Under the pieces are notes generated by a model. The model searched no databases, was not told the origin of the DNA, and worked only from the letters and a program-made list of their open reading frames with translations. From the NCBI RefSeq assembly GCF_900107275.1, contig NZ_FNPI01000015.1, positions 83,417 through 147,416 of the forward strand: a DNA stretch of 64,000 nucleotides, read 5' to 3'. Position numbers and translations under genes: made by a program. This DNA is from Evansella caseinilytica. Its GTDB lineage: Bacteria > Bacillota > Bacilli > Bacillales > Salisediminibacteriaceae. This document shows positions 59,137 through 64,000 of the stretch, one piece after another (within the stretch, counting starts at the first letter, position 1; the number at the start of each line of letters is the position of its first letter).

Positions 59137-62013
59137 ATGGTTTCAAAGGTTCGAAGTTATCGTCGCAGCATTCATTTTATGTTCATTATCCTGTTACTTT
59201 TTGGCAGCTTTCCCGGGATCGGGTTTGCAAAAGCAACGGCGGCCAGTGAACAGCCGCTGGTGAGGAATCACAGCTTTGAAAATGATTTGGATTCATGGGA
59301 AACGAACGGCAGCAGCGCCATCACAACTCCGGAAAGCGCTTGGCTGCCGGAAAACGGTGGTAAGAAGCTGCTGAACTACTGGGCGGAAGGAGCGTATATC
59401 GCCGATACATATCAAATCATCACCGGCTTAGAAAACGGAGAATATACATTGTCTGCATGGGTGGCGGCTGACGGATCGTTTCAGGAAAAATACATGTATG
59501 CGAAGGATGCCGGATCAAACGAAGTCACCGTCGAAATCCCTGCAACCAGCGGCGGCTGGACCCGGATAGAAACAGCCGTTGCCGTTGAAAATGGCCAAGT
59601 GTCGATAGGATTTTACGCTGATGCCCATGCTGGTGCATGGCTTGGAGTTGATGTAGTAATGCTTGTAAAGAATGGTGATCCGTCATCGCCGCCGGTCCCT
59701 GAACGGGAAGACTTCATCTACGGGGTAGATATTTCCACGTTGACGAAAGTGGAGGATTATGGCGGAAAATTTTATGACCAAGGAGTGGAAAAGGATGCGA
59801 TAGATATTTTGACAAGCTATGGCTCCAATTATGCACGTCTGAAAATTTGGAAAGATCCCGTTGATGTGTATGCAAACGGGAAAGCTTACAACGATTTGCA
59901 GGATACGATCAATAAGGCGGTCAGAATTAAAGAAGCGGATATGAAATTCCTGCTGAACTTTCATTATTCCGGATTTTGGGCCGATCCCGGCAGACAGGAC
60001 AAGCCTGCCTCTTGGACAGACCTGTCGTTTGAAGAGCTGGTGCAAGCGGTTTACGATCACACAGAAGACACAATAGAAGTGTTGAAGGCGGAGGGCGCCG
60101 CTCCGGATATGGTGCAGGTAGGGAATGAAATTACTCCCGGCATGCTCTTTCCGGACGGCCGTATTGACAATAATGATTTCAGCAAATTGGCGGAGCTTCT
60201 GAATGCAGGAATCCGGGCAGTCCGTGATACCTTAGGCGATGATGTGCCAATTATGCTTCATCTTGACCGCGGCGGCAACAATTCGTTATACCGCTGGTGG
60301 TTCGATGGAATCATCAGTGCGGGAGTGACGGACTTCCAAATTATCGGCGCCTCTTATTATCCATATTGGCACGGAACATTGGCTGATCTTGAATCAAATC
60401 TCAACGACATTAGCCAGCGGTATCAAAGAGACGTGATCGTAGTGGAAACAGCTTATGGTTTTACACTGGATGACGCTGACGGGCATCAAAATATTTTTAC
60501 TGAATATGAAGAGGATGTAGCCGGCTACCCGGCAACGGTAGAAGGCCAGGCGAAGTTTTTATACGATCTGCTGGAAGTGGTGAGAAATGTACCGGATAAC
60601 AGAGGTCTCGGTTTTTTCTACTGGGAGCCTGCCTGGCTGGGAGTGGAAGGTGCCGGCTGGCGTGCAGGAGAAGGAAACGCCTGGGAAAATCAGGCGATGT
60701 TTGATTTAGACGGGCATGCACTGGAATCGTTGAACATATTCACCCCTGGCCACGTTCCTCCCGAGCCGGAGCCACGTGAGCGGGAAGAAAAAGAAGAGGA
60801 CCCGACGTTGGAAGGATTGACGCTCCATTCCTTGAACAAGCCGGCAACAGCATCAAGCAGCGCCGGATCGGGCGGCGGAAAATCGAACGCTCCTGAAAAT
60901 GCGGTGGAGGATAATGATCATACCTCCTGGGGGACGGATGAAGGTGCCGGAGCCTGGTGGAAGGTGGATTTAGAAGAAAAACTGCCGCTCGAAAGAATGT
61001 TGTTTCATTTCTGGGACGGCGTGAAGCAAGTGAAAATCGAACTGTCGGACGATGATGAAGTATATACTACGTTAGATACGTACGATGTCCTGTCACCAAA
61101 GACCGATCTTACGTTGCCGGAAGGAACGGCTGCCCGCTATGTCAGAGTGACGATTACGGAAGTATCGAGCAATTGGGTCGGCTTCATGTATTTTAAAGCA
61201 TACGGTAGCGAGAAGCTTCCGGAACCGGGAGAAGATGGGGAGGATCATGAGGAGAGGCCGCAGACGATAACAGTTAATTTGGGAGAAACGGTGGAAGTTT
61301 ACGCAAATGCGATCGTTTCCATCAACGGGACGAGATCAACGGTAACGCTGCCGGCAGATTTACCAGAGGGAACGCTACTGACTGTGAATGGCGTGAATCC
61401 TTCACGACTGGACGCTTCCAAGCTGCTGTCCGCAGGAGATGCGTTTGAATTTGTATTTACTTATCCGGCCGGTGCGGAGAATTACAGCGGAGACTTTACT
61501 TTAGCATTGGCGTATAACACCGATACTTATTCGGCGGATAAGGTGAATATTTACTACTTTGATGAAAGCAATGAGGAATGGCTGTTATGTCAAGGTACTG
61601 CCGCTAACGGTGTTATCACATTAGGAGTCTCTCATTTTTCCACGTATGGTGTGTTTGCGGAATTAAGCGGACAGCCGGAACCGGAAGCTGGTAATGGCGG
61701 TTCAGAGCCCGGCTCAAACTCTGGTAACAATAATCATTCAGGGACGGGCGGAACGAATGGAGGTTCAGGGGATGGAACCGGAGCCGGTTCTGGTGATAGT
61801 GACAGTACACAGGAAAGCGGTGATGGTGAGGTGGAAAACGGTACTTCCTCCGGAGAAAATGGCGGGGAAGATCCTACCGCTACGGAAACCGCTGAAGAGC
61901 AGCTTCCTGATACAGCAACTAGCATGTACAATCTCCTGTTGACGGGATTCATGCTGCTGACGATTGGTATTACCGTTATCTATGTCAATAAACGCAGAAG
62001 TATTACCGCATAA
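59137..62013 (+). CDS. Cell-wall-anchored endo-beta-1,4-galactanase (GH53), GanB-like
   Basis: 958 residues. Signal peptide (1-~36); CBM-like beta-sandwich (~40-178); GH53 barrel (~192-535) with acid/base E331 (VQVGNEITPG) and nucleophile E437 (VVETAYGF); F5/8-type C domain (~565-690, NKPATASSS ... FKAYG); a further beta domain (~700-840); Gly/Ser/Asn wall-spanning linker; then LPDTA at 923-927, a hydrophobic helix and KRRSITA, i.e. a sortase signal. B. subtilis GanB is secreted and ~430 residues; this one is tethered. AAAGGAGG precedes the ATG. It cuts galactan outside the cell for the transporter encoded upstream. Confidence 0.93.
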   Translation: MVSKVRSYRRSIHFMFIILLLFGSFPGIGFAKATAASEQPLVRNHSFENDLDSWETNGSSAITTPESAWLPENGGKKLLNYWAEGAYIADTYQIITGLENGEYTLSAWVAADGSFQEKYMYAKDAGSNEVTVEIPATSGGWTRIETAVAVENGQVSIGFYADAHAGAWLGVDVVMLVKNGDPSSPPVPEREDFIYGVDISTLTKVEDYGGKFYDQGVEKDAIDILTSYGSNYARLKIWKDPVDVYANGKAYNDLQDTINKAVRIKEADMKFLLNFHYSGFWADPGRQDKPASWTDLSFEELVQAVYDHTEDTIEVLKAEGAAPDMVQVGNEITPGMLFPDGRIDNNDFSKLAELLNAGIRAVRDTLGDDVPIMLHLDRGGNNSLYRWWFDGIISAGVTDFQIIGASYYPYWHGTLADLESNLNDISQRYQRDVIVVETAYGFTLDDADGHQNIFTEYEEDVAGYPATVEGQAKFLYDLLEVVRNVPDNRGLGFFYWEPAWLGVEGAGWRAGEGNAWENQAMFDLDGHALESLNIFTPGHVPPEPEPREREEKEEDPTLEGLTLHSLNKPATASSSAGSGGGKSNAPENAVEDNDHTSWGTDEGAGAWWKVDLEEKLPLERMLFHFWDGVKQVKIELSDDDEVYTTLDTYDVLSPKTDLTLPEGTAARYVRVTITEVSSNWVGFMYFKAYGSEKLPEPGEDGEDHEERPQTITVNLGETVEVYANAIVSINGTRSTVTLPADLPEGTLLTVNGVNPSRLDASKLLSAGDAFEFVFTYPAGAENYSGDFTLALAYNTDTYSADKVNIYYFDESNEEWLLCQGTAANGVITLGVSHFSTYGVFAELSGQPEPEAGNGGSEPGSNSGNNNHSGTGGTNGGSGDGTGAGSGDSDSTQESGDGEVENGTSSGENGGEDPTATETAEEQLPDTATSMYNLLLTGFMLLTIGITVIYVNKRRSITA

Positions 62014-62089
62014 TAGCAACATTCGGGAGCTGCCGCCGGGGCGGCCGGCTCCTGTTAATAAATGTTGTAAAAACCAAGAGGGGATTCCA

Positions 62090-63811
62090 TTGAAAAGACT
62101 ATTGAAAAAGCTTCCGAAATGGGAAGGAAAGTTAATTCATAAATTAATTTTACTGATGGTCTGCATTTTTATCGTCAGCGCCGCCTCCAGTATCTTTATC
62201 TATTCTGCTAATCAGCAGGTTACCAACAAGAGCCTGCAATTGGAGGAAGCAGCGGAACTTCAGCAAAAATATACCCAATTGTTGGCTGAATCCAAACAAA
62301 TAGGGTTGCTGCAGCTTCAACTTGTCACTTCCGGGTACAGTGAAGACAGAGTCGAGCACCTTCAGGAATCGCTCGGAAAATATCAGCTGTATTTTGGAGA
62401 AATTAACGGCGCCATCGCAGGCAATGATACATTGGAGCACTATTTTTCCCATTTTGACGAAGCCTTCAGCACTTATGAACAATTGTATGAAAGATATTTT
62501 CAGACGCCTTTTACCGATGAAGACTTAGATAGAATCCGCTCCCGGGTATCCCCGCATATTATCAGGACGGAAGATGGCATTAACTCTGTGGACGACCGTA
62601 TTTATGAATATTTGGCAGCGGGTATGGAAGATAACAGGGGAGAGCTTTATTCTTCCATAACGGCTACCTCGATGATAACGCTGCTTTTAAGTGCCGCGCT
62701 GATTATTGTTCCGCTGATTTTCCTGCTGTTGTTTGGAAAAAATATTGCCAGCGGCGTGAAACTGGTGATGGATAGAATAAAGGCGTACAAAGGCGGAAAT
62801 TTAAGCTACGATCATTCGAAACAGAGAAGCGATGAATTTGATAAAATCGACAGCGCGTTAGAAGAACTGGGGAAATCTTTACAGGAAATCCTTGTATCCA
62901 ACGAGCGTGTCGGAAGAAATGTGACACATGTGGCTGAGCAGACATCCAAAGCATCTTACGATCAATTAGCGGGCATGGAACGTCTGCAGGAGACCGTGAT
63001 GGAGTTTACAAATGAAGTGGAACAGCAAACCGATTTTACAAACACAATCTCTTCGACTACCGAAGAAGTATCCGCTAGTTCCCAGGAGATACAGTCAGCC
63101 ATCGAAATGATGACAGAGCAAATGAACGGGGTTGACAATGTGTCAAAGCAAGGGGTATCTCTGATGCAGGAATTGCAACGTACGATTCAACACTTAAACG
63201 AGAACACTCTCCATGCTTCCCGCAAAGTTAGCGGTATGGAAAAGCAGCTTGGTGAAATCAATCGCTTTATTGATGGTATTGATGCCATCGCTGCACAGAC
63301 GAATTTGCTTGCACTGAATGCCTCAATTGAGGCGGCGAGGGCGGGAACTGCCGGAAAAAGCTTTTCAGTCGTTGCGGATGAAATACGCAAGCTGTCATCG
63401 GAAACGAATCAGTTTTCCAATAGCACAAAAAATGTGTTAACCGATCTCAATAATGAGATTGTCGGTGTCGTCGAGGCTTTTGATCAATTTTTACAGCAAA
63501 GCAGGGAAACCGTTGCACAGGCGAACGAAGCGTTGAGGAATTTTACTGATATTTCGGGAAAAAATAACGAACTTGCAAACAAATATGTTGATATGAGCTT
63601 AGCCATCGAACAAATCAACGAGGCGATGGAAGAAGTAGTGACTTCCGTATCGCAGCTTGTTGAAGGAGCAAACTGTTTGCAGGATAACAACCGGTTATTT
63701 AAAGAAGTCATTGACGAGCAAACATCCAGGCAAAAGGAATTGACGGAGCTGGCGAACTCGCTGTACGGCACAGCAAAATCATTGAAAAAAGACAGCTGGC
63801 ATTTAGCTTAA
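62090..63811 (+). CDS. Methyl-accepting chemotaxis protein
   Basis: 573 residues: helix 1 (~19-40), a ~150-residue external 4-helix-type sensor, helix 2 (~198-222), HAMP (~223-280), then the coiled-coil signalling domain with the hairpin tip IDGIDAIAAQTNLLALNASIEAARAGTAGKSFSVVADEIRKLS. TTG 62090 is chosen for AGAGGGGA upstream and a normal N-terminus; no ATG fits. It lies 76 bases after the galactanase gene and could sense plant-polymer sugars. The ligand is a guess from context. Confidence 0.9.
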   Translation: MKRLLKKLPKWEGKLIHKLILLMVCIFIVSAASSIFIYSANQQVTNKSLQLEEAAELQQKYTQLLAESKQIGLLQLQLVTSGYSEDRVEHLQESLGKYQLYFGEINGAIAGNDTLEHYFSHFDEAFSTYEQLYERYFQTPFTDEDLDRIRSRVSPHIIRTEDGINSVDDRIYEYLAAGMEDNRGELYSSITATSMITLLLSAALIIVPLIFLLLFGKNIASGVKLVMDRIKAYKGGNLSYDHSKQRSDEFDKIDSALEELGKSLQEILVSNERVGRNVTHVAEQTSKASYDQLAGMERLQETVMEFTNEVEQQTDFTNTISSTTEEVSASSQEIQSAIEMMTEQMNGVDNVSKQGVSLMQELQRTIQHLNENTLHASRKVSGMEKQLGEINRFIDGIDAIAAQTNLLALNASIEAARAGTAGKSFSVVADEIRKLSSETNQFSNSTKNVLTDLNNEIVGVVEAFDQFLQQSRETVAQANEALRNFTDISGKNNELANKYVDMSLAIEQINEAMEEVVTSVSQLVEGANCLQDNNRLFKEVIDEQTSRQKELTELANSLYGTAKSLKKDSWHLA

Positions 63812-63813
63812 AA

Positions 63814-63857
63814 GGCTGGACAAAAAGGCATGGCTTTAACTGCCTTTTTGTTCAGCC
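63814..63857 (+). terminator. Strong Rho-independent terminator after chemoreceptor gene
   Basis: GGCTGGACAAAAAGGCA pairs with TGCCTTTTTGTTCAGCC (one mismatch). The T-rich arm and following GTTTTG would stop transcription. 63858-64000 shows no supported gene. Confidence 0.8.
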
Positions 63858-64000
63858 GTTTTGTCTGGAAACGAGCTCGACCCCGATCAGCTTGATTAGT
63901 CCATCTGAGTCCGGCCGAATTGAACCGTAATCGCGCGACCCGTAATCAAATTGCCCGGACTCAAAACGGGAGCATTCGTGAGCAAGAGTAAGTCTGAGTC

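Overview
The window looks like the chromosome of a Bacillaceae member (low-GC Gram-positive). Strong AGGAGG-type ribosome binding sites, many TTG/GTG starts, CcpA (cre) and Fur boxes, guanine riboswitches, a CwlC-like amidase and an LPXTG-type anchor all fit. The order MoxR ATPase - DUF58 - transglutaminase - guaA ... pbuG ... NETI protein matches the yeaC-yeaD-yebA-guaA-pbuG-yebG region of Bacillus subtilis from memory. No rRNA, tRNA or CRISPR was seen.

Layout. 1-9.0 kb is a C4-dicarboxylate module: the end of a fumarate reductase/succinate dehydrogenase flavoprotein, its iron-sulfur subunit and a CCG-domain (HdrB/SdhE-like) subunit, then a DcuS/CitA-type sensor kinase and regulator, a malic enzyme behind a cre box, and a 2-hydroxycarboxylate transporter. 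9.2-15 kb holds a cell wall amidase and a small resistance-type cassette (glyoxalase-fold protein, RibD/DHFR-like reductase, MarR regulator with two palindromic operators, MFS exporter) lying between two nearly identical 350-bp repeats. 15-23.6 kb holds a DrrAB-type ABC exporter, an OmpR/HAMP two-component system and a SwrC-like RND exporter. 23.9-30.6 kb is the MoxR/DUF58/transglutaminase operon and guaA with its own guanine riboswitch.

From the guaA stop codon to the pbuG riboswitch (about 30.6-44.3 kb) the sequence becomes AT-rich and full of foreign or broken genes. It holds IS21 remnants, a BlaI-like repressor with an M56 (BlaR1-like) protease under a long perfect dyad, an IS21 element with a broken istB, an XRE regulator/DUF6273/PNPOx-fold cluster, a decayed tyrosine integrase, and a two-component system with a MacB-type ABC transporter. 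The last 12 bp of guaA recur at 38652, followed by a related leader and terminator, so this reads as two related integrative elements stacked at the guaA 3' end and since degraded.

From 44.3 kb the backbone resumes: pbuG with a second guanine riboswitch, feoA-feoB plus a Cys-rich Feo protein under a Fur box, a type III polyketide synthase with its methyltransferase (bpsAB-like), a NETI/YebG-like protein, and a galactan utilisation locus. That locus has an AraC-type regulator, a lipoprotein binding protein, two permeases, a GH42 beta-galactosidase and a wall-anchored GH53 galactanase, and is followed by a chemoreceptor.

Two kinds of dispersed repeat run through the window. One is a MITE-like family (about 143 bp, at least seven copies) whose GTTCAAAAAG termini are shared with the larger 350-bp element. 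The other is a pair of 21-bp-period arrays built on GACGGGAA.
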